Of a stretch of 64,000 bases of DNA, positions 26,852 through 34,964 are shown in pieces. The notes below the pieces were generated by a model. The model was not told the origin of the DNA. It made no database searches and saw nothing but the letters and a program-made list of their open reading frames with translations. A program made the translations under genes and the position numbers. Origin of the DNA: Planctomycetaceae bacterium (GTDB lineage: Bacteria; Planctomycetota; Planctomycetia; Pirellulales; Pirellulaceae); the NCBI GenBank assembly GCA_020638975.1, contig JACKHN010000003.1, forward strand, positions 124,001 to 188,000, given 5' to 3'. Numbering within the stretch: the stretch's first letter is position 1; each line of letters opens with the position of its first letter.

Positions 26852-29800
26852 ATGTTGACGCGAAACATACACAGTCTGCTTTTTGCCCTCGCGATGATCT
26901 TCACCGTGACGCTCGGTGCCGACATCTGCTCGCTTCGTGCCGATGACGCAATCTCGATTGCTGAAGTGCAACATGAGGGCGACGTCGACTTCGAGAAAGA
27001 GATCCTGCCCATCTTCCGCCGCAAGTGCCTGGCTTGTCACAACAACACAGACGCCGAAAGCGATCTCGTGCTCGAAACGCCCCAATCCATCTTAAAGGGC
27101 GGTTCGGAAGGTCCTTCCGCGATCGCTGGCAAAGGCGTGGAAAGCCTATTGCTTAAAGTTGCCGCGAAGCAAGTCGAACCGTTTATGCCGCCTGACGATA
27201 ACGACGTCGGTGCCAAACCGCTGTCTCCAGAAGAGTTGGGATTGGTCAAGCTCTGGATCGATCAAGGTGCCAAGGGCGAAGTGAGTGGTGCCGGCGGTTC
27301 GGTGAAGTGGCAAGCGCTGCCACCCGGTGTCAATCCGATCTATTCCATCAGCATCTCGCCCGACGGCCAATACGCCGCAGCGGGTCGAGCCAACCAAATC
27401 TTTATGTATCACGTTGGTAGTAAGCGCGAGGTCGGGCGATTGACTGATCCGTCGCTAGTCGACGCCGCCACTGGCAACCAAGGCGTAGCCCATTTGGACT
27501 TGGTTCAGTCGTTGCGGTTCAGCCCTGACAGCGAGTTACTTGTCTCCGGCGGCTATCGCAACGTAAAGTTTTGGAAGCGTGAACGCAACGGACATACGCT
27601 CGATATCGCCGGTATCGAAAGCCCAGCAAGCTCGATTGCCGTCAGTGCTGATGGCAAGTGGCTGGCGACCGCCGAACAGAACGGGAAAGTAAAACTATTC
27701 GAGCTGCCTTCTGGCAAGTTAGTACGGGCGATCGACGGCCATGCAGGCGGCGCGACGAGTGTTGCGTTCTCAACCGACAACACCAAGTTGGTCTCTGGCG
27801 GTCTCGATAAAGCCCTGCGAGTGTGGGTTGTTGCCGATGGCCAATCCGCTGGCAGCATTGAAACGCCTGCCGCCGTGAATGCCGTCGTGTTCGCCGCAGC
27901 AAATGCACAGATCGCGACTGCGGGCGCTGACAACATCATTCGAATGTGGCCTCTGCCTGATCCACAGGCCGTAGCTGCGCTGAAAGCCGCTGCCGACAAA
28001 GCAGTTGCCGAGCAAGCAGCGGCGGACAAGGTTGCCGCCGAGAAGGCCACTGCCGCCGCAGCTGCTGCCGAGAAAGCAAAGTCCGGCACGGAAGAAGACA
28101 AGGCCGCTGCGGATAAGGCCAACACAGAAAAGGCCGCTGCCGATAAGGACGCTGCCGATAAAGCTGCCGCCGCGAAAGCAGCGGTCGAGAAAGCCGCAGC
28201 TCCGATCGCACCGCTGAAAGAGTTGAAGGGACATGGCGGCCCGGTGACATCACTTGCCGCGATCCTACCAACCCCCACTCAAATCGCTTCTGGCAGCCAA
28301 GATGGAACGCTTCGCGTGTGGGACGTGAACGGCGGAAACATGGTACGGCAAGTCAGTCATGGCGGACCGATCACTTCGATCGCGGTCCGACCCGATGGAC
28401 AGCGATTCGCCTCGGCCAGTTCCAACAGCACGACCAAATTGTGGGATGCGGCTGGTAAGCAGATCGCTGAGTTGAAAGGTGACTTCCGTGCTCAGATCCA
28501 GGTTGAAGATGTAACCCGCATGGTTGCCATCGCAAAGCGTGATATCGACGCCACGAAAGCCGACCTCAAGGCGGCGACCGACCGCAAGGAGGCGGAAGAG
28601 AAGAACGCCACGGCAGCCGAAGAAGCCCAAAAGAAAGCCGACGAAGAACATAAGGCGAAGATCGAGGCCGCGAAGAAGCCCGTTGAGGAGAAGGCCGTTG
28701 CCGACAAGGCCTTGGCGGATCTCCAAGCGGCACAAATGAAATATGAAGCTGAGAAGAAAGCTGCCGAAGAAGGCATGGTTGCTGCAGACGAAGCGATCAA
28801 GAAGGCCCAAGCCGACGTCGTTGCTGCGGATATGAGTATCGCTCAAGCGGTTGCCTCCGCCAAAACGGTTCTCGATACGCTGGCAGACGGTTTGAACAAG
28901 GTCCAGGAAGCGGCCAAAGCACAGCCAGACAACAAGGCACTCGCCGCGATCGCCGCTTCGGTTGACAAGGCGGTGAAGGAATCTGCTGCAGAGCAACAGA
29001 AGGCAGCCGAGGCAGCCAAGGTCGCGGCCCAAAAGGCGATCACCGACGGCGAAGCCAAGAAGAAAGCTTTCGAGGAGGCGAAGAAAGCCGCTGAGGCGGC
29101 CATTGCGAAGGGAACCGGCGAGATCAAGGCCGCCGAAGCCAACGTCACCAAGCTCGCAGCACCGGCCCAGAAGGCTCTCGACGAACAGACCGCTGCCGAA
29201 CGGGCATTGCAATCCGCGATGCGAACCGTGGCTAGGGCCAAAGAGTCGGTGAAGAAAGCGACGGAAGGCATTCCGCCGGTCGAGGCAACGGTTAAAGCGG
29301 CCGAAGAGCATGCCAAACAGATGGAAGCTCAGCTTGTTGAAACGCAAAATGCCGCCAAGGCTACTGAGACGGCCTACCACGCTGTCGCCTTTTCACCTGA
29401 CGGTTTGACGTTGGCGACAGGCGGCGATGACCAAAAAGTTCAGCTATGGGACAGTGAAACCGGTGCCGCGATTGAGACGTTCGAAGGACATGGCGCAGCC
29501 GTTAACACGGTCGCCTATACAGCGAACTCGAATGTTGTCTCGACAGCCGCGAACAACTCGGCGATCGTGTGGAACAGCAATCCGGAGTGGAAGCTAGTTC
29601 GCACGATCGGGTCGGTTGACTCGACCGAGCAGTTCGTCGACCGCGTCACAACCCTTGACTTCAGCCCCGACGGGACGTTGCTGGCGACGGGTGGCGGCGA
29701 ACCATCGCGAAGCGGTGAACTCAAACTTTGGAGTGTCGCCGATGGGACGCTCGTTCGCGAAGTCAAGGAAGCTCACAGCGATGTCATCTATGGTTTGGAG

Positions 29801-30304
29801 TTTTCGCCGGATGGAAAACAGATCGCGAGTTCTGCGTCGGATCGCTTCGCGAAGATCTTCGATGTCGCGACGGGCGAGTTCGTGCGGTCGTTTGAAGGCC
29901 ACACGCATCATGTGCTCGGCGTCAGTTGGAGGGCCGATGGCCGACTGCTCGCCACGAGCGGCGCCGACAACGTTATCAAGGTGTGGGATGTTAGAACCGG
30001 AGACCAAAAGCGGACGATTGCTGGCTTTGGTAAAGAAGTCACTGCAGTTCGCTTTGTTGCGGATGGCAGCAATGTCATCGCCTCGTGTGGCGACAAGACC
30101 GTCCAAATGAAGAACGCTGATAACGGTGGCAACGTCCGCAGCTTTGCCGGTGCCGCCGACTTTATGTACGCGGTCGGAGCCAGCGCGAACGGCAAAGTGA
30201 TCATCTCAGGTGGACAAGACAGCGTCGTCCGGCTGTGGCTCGAGAATGGCACGGTGCTCGCGAATTTCGATCCGCCGGCCAATGATGCGCCAGGAGCCGA
30301 GTAG
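26852..30304 (+). CDS. Secreted cytochrome c (PSCyt1) plus two WD40 propellers with inserted helical rods
   Basis: A 1150-residue exported protein starting at ATG 26852 (MLTRNIHSLLFALAMIF, signal peptide); the open frame upstream to 26765 only crosses a hairpin. CLACH at residues 59-63 is the heme site of a planctomycete PSCyt1 domain, which ends near residue 145. Fourteen WD40 blades follow. Blades 1-5 are at about 150-370, an Ala/Lys/Asp helix at 372-451, blades 6-7 at 452-545, and a second, longer helix (about 547-839). Blades 8-14 run to the end. This gives two seven-bladed propellers, one with a helix between blades 5 and 6 and both joined by the second helix. It is the third gene of the secreted set. 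No catalytic motif is visible. Confidence 0.9.
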   Translation: MLTRNIHSLLFALAMIFTVTLGADICSLRADDAISIAEVQHEGDVDFEKEILPIFRRKCLACHNNTDAESDLVLETPQSILKGGSEGPSAIAGKGVESLLLKVAAKQVEPFMPPDDNDVGAKPLSPEELGLVKLWIDQGAKGEVSGAGGSVKWQALPPGVNPIYSISISPDGQYAAAGRANQIFMYHVGSKREVGRLTDPSLVDAATGNQGVAHLDLVQSLRFSPDSELLVSGGYRNVKFWKRERNGHTLDIAGIESPASSIAVSADGKWLATAEQNGKVKLFELPSGKLVRAIDGHAGGATSVAFSTDNTKLVSGGLDKALRVWVVADGQSAGSIETPAAVNAVVFAAANAQIATAGADNIIRMWPLPDPQAVAALKAAADKAVAEQAAADKVAAEKATAAAAAAEKAKSGTEEDKAAADKANTEKAAADKDAADKAAAAKAAVEKAAAPIAPLKELKGHGGPVTSLAAILPTPTQIASGSQDGTLRVWDVNGGNMVRQVSHGGPITSIAVRPDGQRFASASSNSTTKLWDAAGKQIAELKGDFRAQIQVEDVTRMVAIAKRDIDATKADLKAATDRKEAEEKNATAAEEAQKKADEEHKAKIEAAKKPVEEKAVADKALADLQAAQMKYEAEKKAAEEGMVAADEAIKKAQADVVAADMSIAQAVASAKTVLDTLADGLNKVQEAAKAQPDNKALAAIAASVDKAVKESAAEQQKAAEAAKVAAQKAITDGEAKKKAFEEAKKAAEAAIAKGTGEIKAAEANVTKLAAPAQKALDEQTAAERALQSAMRTVARAKESVKKATEGIPPVEATVKAAEEHAKQMEAQLVETQNAAKATETAYHAVAFSPDGLTLATGGDDQKVQLWDSETGAAIETFEGHGAAVNTVAYTANSNVVSTAANNSAIVWNSNPEWKLVRTIGSVDSTEQFVDRVTTLDFSPDGTLLATGGGEPSRSGELKLWSVADGTLVREVKEAHSDVIYGLEFSPDGKQIASSASDRFAKIFDVATGEFVRSFEGHTHHVLGVSWRADGRLLATSGADNVIKVWDVRTGDQKRTIAGFGKEVTAVRFVADGSNVIASCGDKTVQMKNADNGGNVRSFAGAADFMYAVGASANGKVIISGGQDSVVRLWLENGTVLANFDPPANDAPGAE

Positions 30305-30625
30305 CACTGGTAAATTCGGTACAACGTAATTATCACGCATAATCCCGCTTAGCACTGCGAGTCCGATTCGCTTTGTGACGGTCGTATCCCTTCTGCCGCG
30401 ATCCGTCGGTTCGGTGATAGCGCAGAGTCGGTTGAGCTCGATTTTTCCGACGAATCCCTGTCGTGACGATTGGTCTGCGCGGGTGGCTCTTCTTCTTGTT
30501 TGCATGGTCATAAGTCGATCAACACTTACAGTCGCGGTCGGATGCCGCGCTGTCATGGATTTCGACGTTGGCCAAGCTCAGTCTCACTGCGGTGATGCTC
30601 TGGTTGGGAACATGGAGGGAGTACG
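30305..30625. other. Intergenic, no supported gene
   Basis: About 320 bases. A 144-codon frame crosses it (30375-30809) but overlaps the start of the barrel protein and has no motif, so it is not accepted. The end carries the ribosome site GGAGGGAG of the next gene. Confidence 0.45.
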
Positions 30626-31693
30626 GTGCAATTTCGCATTCGAGTGCCGATCATGCTCGGCCTACTCATGGCTTGCTGCCAAGCGCCCGGGCTTGCGCAA
30701 ATCAACACCGGTTGGTTCCCCCATCACGCGCCGTTGCCACCCGTTGAGCCGTGTTTTGATCCGAGGCCCATACTCGGCTGCTATCGAGATCCAGGTCCCT
30801 GCTGGCTAGGCCAGACGAGCTTCGACGTCCTCTTGTTGGATCGTTCGGATGCTGACTCACAAGCAATTGCGCGAACACGCACAACGATCGGTGTCGTCGA
30901 AACACTAGGTGCGGAAGTGGCGAATACAAGCGACCTGGGGTTCCCCGTGACTGCTGGGTTTCGATTCAATCTAGCCCTGCCGGGAAAGGATGGTTGCGAC
31001 CTGGTGTTCAACTATCTAGGCAGCAACTTCGAGTCCTCGCGCACGTTTGACGGAGCGACGACCGGCTATCCGTACTTTGAATTTGGTACATGGCCCGAGG
31101 ACGATTCTATGTATCAGACCACCTACGAATCCACGCTTACCAGTGTCGAGCTTAACAGCCGTCTTCGGCATTGGTCACATGTGGCTCCGCTGGTTGGCGT
31201 ACGTTACATCCAACTCAACGATGTGCTAAGCCACACATCGACCGACGGCGCTACCTACTTCGACGAAACAACGGCTGACAACGAGTTATGGGGATTTCAA
31301 CTCGGAGCGGAAGCCTTGCTCTGGGATGGCGGCTCGGTTCGCCTCCAAACAACGGTGAAAGCAGGGGTGTTCTACAACAACCTGGGCCTGAGAACGACCA
31401 GTGGCGACATCGACATCACCGATCCCGTCACTATGGTAACGACGACAATCGACCCAGACTCATCCTTCGCGACCGAGCATATTTCCTATTTTGGCGAGAT
31501 AAATCTGGAGCTTGCCTACCGTGTCGGCCCGCATTGGTCGATTCGCGTTGGATACGCTGCAATGTGTTTGGACGGCGTAGCCTTGGCACCTGATCAGTTT
31601 GACGACTTCAATCTTCAGTCGGGAATCGGAACGTTCGACTACGGCACAGTGCTATATCACGGCAGCTACATCGGGCTTGAAGCGACTTGGTAG
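30626..31693 (+). CDS. BBP7-type outer-membrane beta-barrel protein (first copy)
   Basis: This 355-residue secreted barrel-like protein starts at GTG 30626, following GGAGGGAG. The signal peptide covers residues 1-24 (MLGLLMACCQAPGLAQ). The mature N-terminus has several Cys and Pro residues (EPCFDPRPILGCYRDPGPC). The rest is built of alternating beta strands such as NLALPGKDGCDLVFNYLGSN, WSHVAPLVGVRYIQLND and ISYFGEINLELAYRVG, ending with an aromatic residue (LEATW) as usual for outer-membrane barrels. This matches planctomycete BBP7-type barrels. A paralogue follows after 22 bases, so the two are probably co-transcribed. The function is unknown. Confidence 0.75.
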   Translation: MQFRIRVPIMLGLLMACCQAPGLAQINTGWFPHHAPLPPVEPCFDPRPILGCYRDPGPCWLGQTSFDVLLLDRSDADSQAIARTRTTIGVVETLGAEVANTSDLGFPVTAGFRFNLALPGKDGCDLVFNYLGSNFESSRTFDGATTGYPYFEFGTWPEDDSMYQTTYESTLTSVELNSRLRHWSHVAPLVGVRYIQLNDVLSHTSTDGATYFDETTADNELWGFQLGAEALLWDGGSVRLQTTVKAGVFYNNLGLRTTSGDIDITDPVTMVTTTIDPDSSFATEHISYFGEINLELAYRVGPHWSIRVGYAAMCLDGVALAPDQFDDFNLQSGIGTFDYGTVLYHGSYIGLEATW

Positions 31694-31715
31694 TCTTGCC
31701 TTGGGGAGTTGGAAT

Positions 31716-32753
31716 ATGCGTTGGAAAATCCCAATCACGTTTCAAGCGATACTACTTGCGCTGCTGCCGGCGTGCATCGTCTCTGCTGAAGGCGTTACGA
31801 TCTACGATGAGAGTTCGGTTGTGGACAACGGATACTACACCGGAAACTGCGGCGGCGACTGCGGCCTCGTCTGCGTTTGCCAACCTGAGACTTACTATTC
31901 CGCTGGTATCAACTTCCTCTGGCTAGGACGAAACAAGCCGCAAGACAATCCGTTGATCGTCTTCCCCGCCGACGTACCCGCGACGCGGCTGTTGGGAACA
32001 GCGGATATGGAGTTCAATGTGGGAGCGGGCGTCGACATCGCGTTTCGTGCCAGGCGACCGAGTGGCCGCAGTTGGGAGTTTCGATACTTTGGACTCTATG
32101 ATCAACAAGCCATCGAACGCCGCACCTACAACGACGGCGACGCGATTACAACGAACGATGCTGCCATCGTACATCTCGGCGCCGTGCACGGTTCGTATAC
32201 GGATCTGACAACCGACTATTCAGCGGACCTGCACAGCGGCGAACTCAACTTGTGGCTCATGCCTTGGTGGCGTATCGAACCAGTAGTTGGAGTTCGCTGG
32301 ATGCGTCAGAGTGAAGAGTTAGAATCCTTCGTCACGACGAATCTCGGCGAAGGATCTTTGATCGAGTTTGCGAACAACATGTACGGAGCGCAGGCAGGCT
32401 TTCGCGCCATCTTGTGGGAGAACCCACCCTGTTTCCGATTGGAAGCAACGTTGAAGGCGGGCGCTTTCGTGAACGAAACGCGTCTTGGCGGCGAGACTCG
32501 GACCGGAGCCGTCACGACAACCGTCGCAGACACGTCGTTCTCGACGACGTCCTATGTCGGCGAGTTGATGATTAGTGCGGTCTACCAAATCACGCCCTAT
32601 TTCGCCTTCAGGATTGGCTACAACGGGTTGTGGATGGATCGAGTTGGTCTGGCCGCCGACCAAATTGACGAATCCTTCTTCGCTCCCGGAACCACCGATC
32701 TGACCACGCTAATCTACCAAGGTGGACATCTCGGTCTCGAGTGCTCATGGTAA
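31716..32753 (+). CDS. BBP7-type outer-membrane beta-barrel protein (second copy)
   Basis: This 345-residue paralogue of the preceding barrel protein uses ATG 31716 behind GGGGAG; the frame open to 31599 overlaps the previous gene. Signal peptide residues are about 1-23 (AILLALLPACIVSA). A Cys-rich N-terminal stretch (GNCGGDCGLVCVC) is followed by ETYYSAGINFLWLGRN and barrel strands such as WWRIEPVVGVRWM and TSYVGELMISAVYQI. The end LGLECSW parallels LEATW of the first copy. The shared pattern (VGVR, LKAG, Y-x-GE, FRIGYNGLWMDRVGLAADQ against IRVGYAAMCLDGVALAPDQ) shows a tandem duplication. The gene converges on CinA, 11 bases beyond. Confidence 0.75.
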   Translation: MRWKIPITFQAILLALLPACIVSAEGVTIYDESSVVDNGYYTGNCGGDCGLVCVCQPETYYSAGINFLWLGRNKPQDNPLIVFPADVPATRLLGTADMEFNVGAGVDIAFRARRPSGRSWEFRYFGLYDQQAIERRTYNDGDAITTNDAAIVHLGAVHGSYTDLTTDYSADLHSGELNLWLMPWWRIEPVVGVRWMRQSEELESFVTTNLGEGSLIEFANNMYGAQAGFRAILWENPPCFRLEATLKAGAFVNETRLGGETRTGAVTTTVADTSFSTTSYVGELMISAVYQITPYFAFRIGYNGLWMDRVGLAADQIDESFFAPGTTDLTTLIYQGGHLGLECSW

Positions 32754-32764
32754 CGAGTCGCAGT

Positions 32765-34003
32765 TCAAGAGAGCAGCGACAGACGCAGGAAGTTCAACGC
32801 TTGTTTCGTCGCCCGCTCCTTGAGGATGTCTGGGTGCCCGCTGAAGGGCAGGGACTTGGTATACGCTTCATCTCGCGTCGCGAACGCAAAGTGAAATTCA
32901 CCTGGGTCGTTATCACTGTTGCTGTTTGGAAACGCGCCAAGCGCCAACCCATAATCCGTACCGAATTGTTGACGAGCATGAGTCGCCAAGCGTCCGATCA
33001 CTTTCCGTTCGTCTAACGCGTCACCGCCCAACTCAGTTTGCCCGATGGTGGTGGCCAGCGACGAGGCAGTACGAACCACGATTCCGCCGCGAAACACTTC
33101 GCTCGTCGGGTCCGCTTCCGAGAGCCAATCCGCGAGCAATCCGCCGGATCCCCACTCCAGCGTTGCGAGGCTTTGTGATCGAGACCTCAACATTTCAACG
33201 ACAGCGTGCTGTAACTCGGTCGTCTCCTCGCCAAAAATCAGTGATCCGAGGCAGTCGCGAATCGTCGCGATCGTGGGCTGCATGGCCTCGATGCACGCGT
33301 CCTCGCTTTCTGCTTCTGCGGTAATACGCAATGTAATCGTCGCTTTGTGGACGGTAATACCGACCGAAGGCTGTCGACCGCGCGCGATCACATCTGGCAG
33401 CATTTGTTCCAGATCGCTTTCGCCAACGCCAAAGCACTTGATCTGATGGTGTCGAATCACACGCCGCTCGCCCATCATCTCCTGAATCGAGGGCCTCACG
33501 GACTGCTCCCACATCTCTCGCATTTCCGCCGGAACTCCCGGCAGCGCGAACAAGCGACAGGGTGATCTGCCCGGTCGTTCAAACAACAGATCAATGCCTG
33601 GCGCCGTACCATGCGGATTCAAGATTGCTCGGCTTCCGGCAGGAAACATGGCTTGGATCGTGTTGCGTTCCGGCATCTCCCGCTTTCGGCGTGCGAACAT
33701 GGTCTGTATGCGAGCAAGTGACTCCTCATCAAGTACAAGTTCAACGCCGATCGTTTCGGCGATTCCCTGACGAGTGAGATCATCGGCTGTCGGGCCCAAA
33801 CCGCCGGTACAGACAAGGATGTCCGATCGGTCGAGTGCTTCGCGAAACACTCGCACGTTCGCCGCCAGATCATCACCAACGGTCGAGTGGTACAGGCACC
33901 GAATACCCAGTTCGCCGAGTCGTTGGCTAAGCCACTGGCTGTTCGTATCGAGCCGCTCGCCACTGGTAAGTTCGTCGCCAATCGCAATGATCTCTGCGTG
34001 CAT
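32765..34003 (-). CDS. cinA: CinA-family protein with degenerate C-terminal domain
   Basis: This 412-residue homologue of CinA has two parts. Residues 1-170 form the MoCF-like domain, a molybdopterin-binding-protein-like fold. Visible motifs are MHAEIIAIGDELTSGERLDTN, VCTGGLGPTADDLTR and PGVPAEMREMW; in CinA this part acts as an ADP-ribose/NAD-derived pyrophosphatase. The C-terminal part should be the NMN deamidase (PncC), whose active site reads ESCTGG. Here it is LEWGSGG, so the catalytic Ser is replaced by Trp and the deamidase is probably lost. ATG 34003 starts nine bases after the stop of the upstream epimerase, so it is the last gene of a four-gene operon. Confidence 0.88.
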   Translation of the reverse strand: MHAEIIAIGDELTSGERLDTNSQWLSQRLGELGIRCLYHSTVGDDLAANVRVFREALDRSDILVCTGGLGPTADDLTRQGIAETIGVELVLDEESLARIQTMFARRKREMPERNTIQAMFPAGSRAILNPHGTAPGIDLLFERPGRSPCRLFALPGVPAEMREMWEQSVRPSIQEMMGERRVIRHHQIKCFGVGESDLEQMLPDVIARGRQPSVGITVHKATITLRITAEAESEDACIEAMQPTIATIRDCLGSLIFGEETTELQHAVVEMLRSRSQSLATLEWGSGGLLADWLSEADPTSEVFRGGIVVRTASSLATTIGQTELGGDALDERKVIGRLATHARQQFGTDYGLALGAFPNSNSDNDPGEFHFAFATRDEAYTKSLPFSGHPDILKERATKQALNFLRLSLLS

Positions 34004-34011
34004 ACATTGTC

Positions 34012-34860
34012 TCAATCTGCTGAATCAAGGCCGGAAATAGTTGAGTTAAGGAAATCGAACGCTCTTCGAGCCGCGGCGGGAGCGTCGTGGCTGTGCCGGC
34101 TTAGCTCGACGTGCAATCCGCCCGCATAGCCGATCTCGCGGAACGCGTTCAGCACCGGTACGAAGTCGATCTCGCCTTCGCCAAACATCAAGTGATCGTG
34201 AACGCCTGCTCGCATGTCTTCGATATGGACGTTGACGATTTGGTGACGCCATTGCCGGATGTGGTCTTCGATCGGCGTCTCGCCAAGGCAGTGCAGATGT
34301 CCGATGTCGAGGGTCAACTGGAAGTGATCCGAGTTAATGCGATTGTGCAACTGCTCAAAGCTGGCCATCGTATCGATCAACATACCCGGTTCCGGCTCGA
34401 ACCCGATCGTCACGCCCTGGGACTTTGCATATTCGACGAGCGGGACTAACCCAGCTTCCAACCTCTCCATGGCGGCTTCGTTGGATGCCGAGTCTCGCAG
34501 GACACCAGACCAAAGCGAAACGCAGTCGCTTTGCAAAGCACTTGCGACGTCAATCGCGAGTCGGAGGAAGTCACCTCGTCGTTGTCGTGCTTCGCCATCC
34601 GGCGAGAGCAACGTGGGCTCGTGCTTCGTGCGTGGATCGAGCAGGTAGCGTGCGCCCGTTTCAACAACGGAACGCATCTTATGATGTCTCAAGCAGCGAG
34701 ATACAGCGGTCAGGTCGTCGAGATAACTGTCGGAGTACGGATTCAGCGCGTGGTGGTCGAGTGTGATTGCGACGCTCTGATAACCGATCTCGGCTAAGAC
34801 TTGGATCGCTTCGATCAAGTTGTGGTGAGCGAAACCGTTCGTGTTGTATCCAAGCAACAT
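34012..34860 (-). CDS. Sugar phosphate isomerase/epimerase (TIM barrel, AP-endonuclease-2 type)
   Basis: This 282-residue TIM-barrel enzyme of the xylose isomerase-like superfamily starts at ATG 34860 (MLLGYNTNGFAHH). The frame open to 35196 crosses a hairpin and the upstream gene and is rejected. Metal-binding positions are visible in GFEPEPGM (Glu), LTLDIGHLHC (Asp/His), NVHIEDM (His/Glu) and GEGEIDFVPVL. The last of these resembles the 'PGxGxIDF' motif of such epimerases. HVELSRH gives the final Glu. The substrate is unknown. It is the third gene of the minus-strand operon 36,816-32,765, separated from the prenyltransferase gene by a hairpin. Confidence 0.88.
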   Translation of the reverse strand: MLLGYNTNGFAHHNLIEAIQVLAEIGYQSVAITLDHHALNPYSDSYLDDLTAVSRCLRHHKMRSVVETGARYLLDPRTKHEPTLLSPDGEARQRRGDFLRLAIDVASALQSDCVSLWSGVLRDSASNEAAMERLEAGLVPLVEYAKSQGVTIGFEPEPGMLIDTMASFEQLHNRINSDHFQLTLDIGHLHCLGETPIEDHIRQWRHQIVNVHIEDMRAGVHDHLMFGEGEIDFVPVLNAFREIGYAGGLHVELSRHSHDAPAAARRAFDFLNSTISGLDSAD

Positions 34861-34893
34861 CGCAAAGCAGTTCCAGTGCAAAGTAGTTGTAGT

Positions 34894-34948
34894 TGTAGGG
34901 TCCGCTGTGCGGACCGTTGTTCGCGTGGTCCGCACAGCGGACCCTACA
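34894..34948. repeat. Perfect 22-bp inverted repeat between operon genes
   Basis: Arms 34894-34915 and 34927-34948 are exact reverse complements with an 11-base loop. The core is GGGTCCGCTGTGCGGACC. It lies 16 bases after the stop of the prenyltransferase gene and 33 bases before the ATG of the epimerase gene on the minus strand. The core GCTGTGC recurs in the hairpin at 26763-26808. It may attenuate or stabilise the operon mRNA, or be a mobile hairpin. Confidence 0.85.
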
Positions 34949-34964
34949 GCGGCGCCCCGCCGCC

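Noticed and set aside
28265..29380. 371-codon minus-strand frame rich in Leu/Gly/Phe
   Set aside because: It is antisense to the Ala/Lys-rich helix of the WD40 protein; the low-complexity coding strand keeps the opposite frame open.
30375..30809. 144-codon plus-strand frame before the first barrel gene
   Set aside because: It overlaps the well-supported barrel gene in another frame and lacks a ribosome site and motifs.
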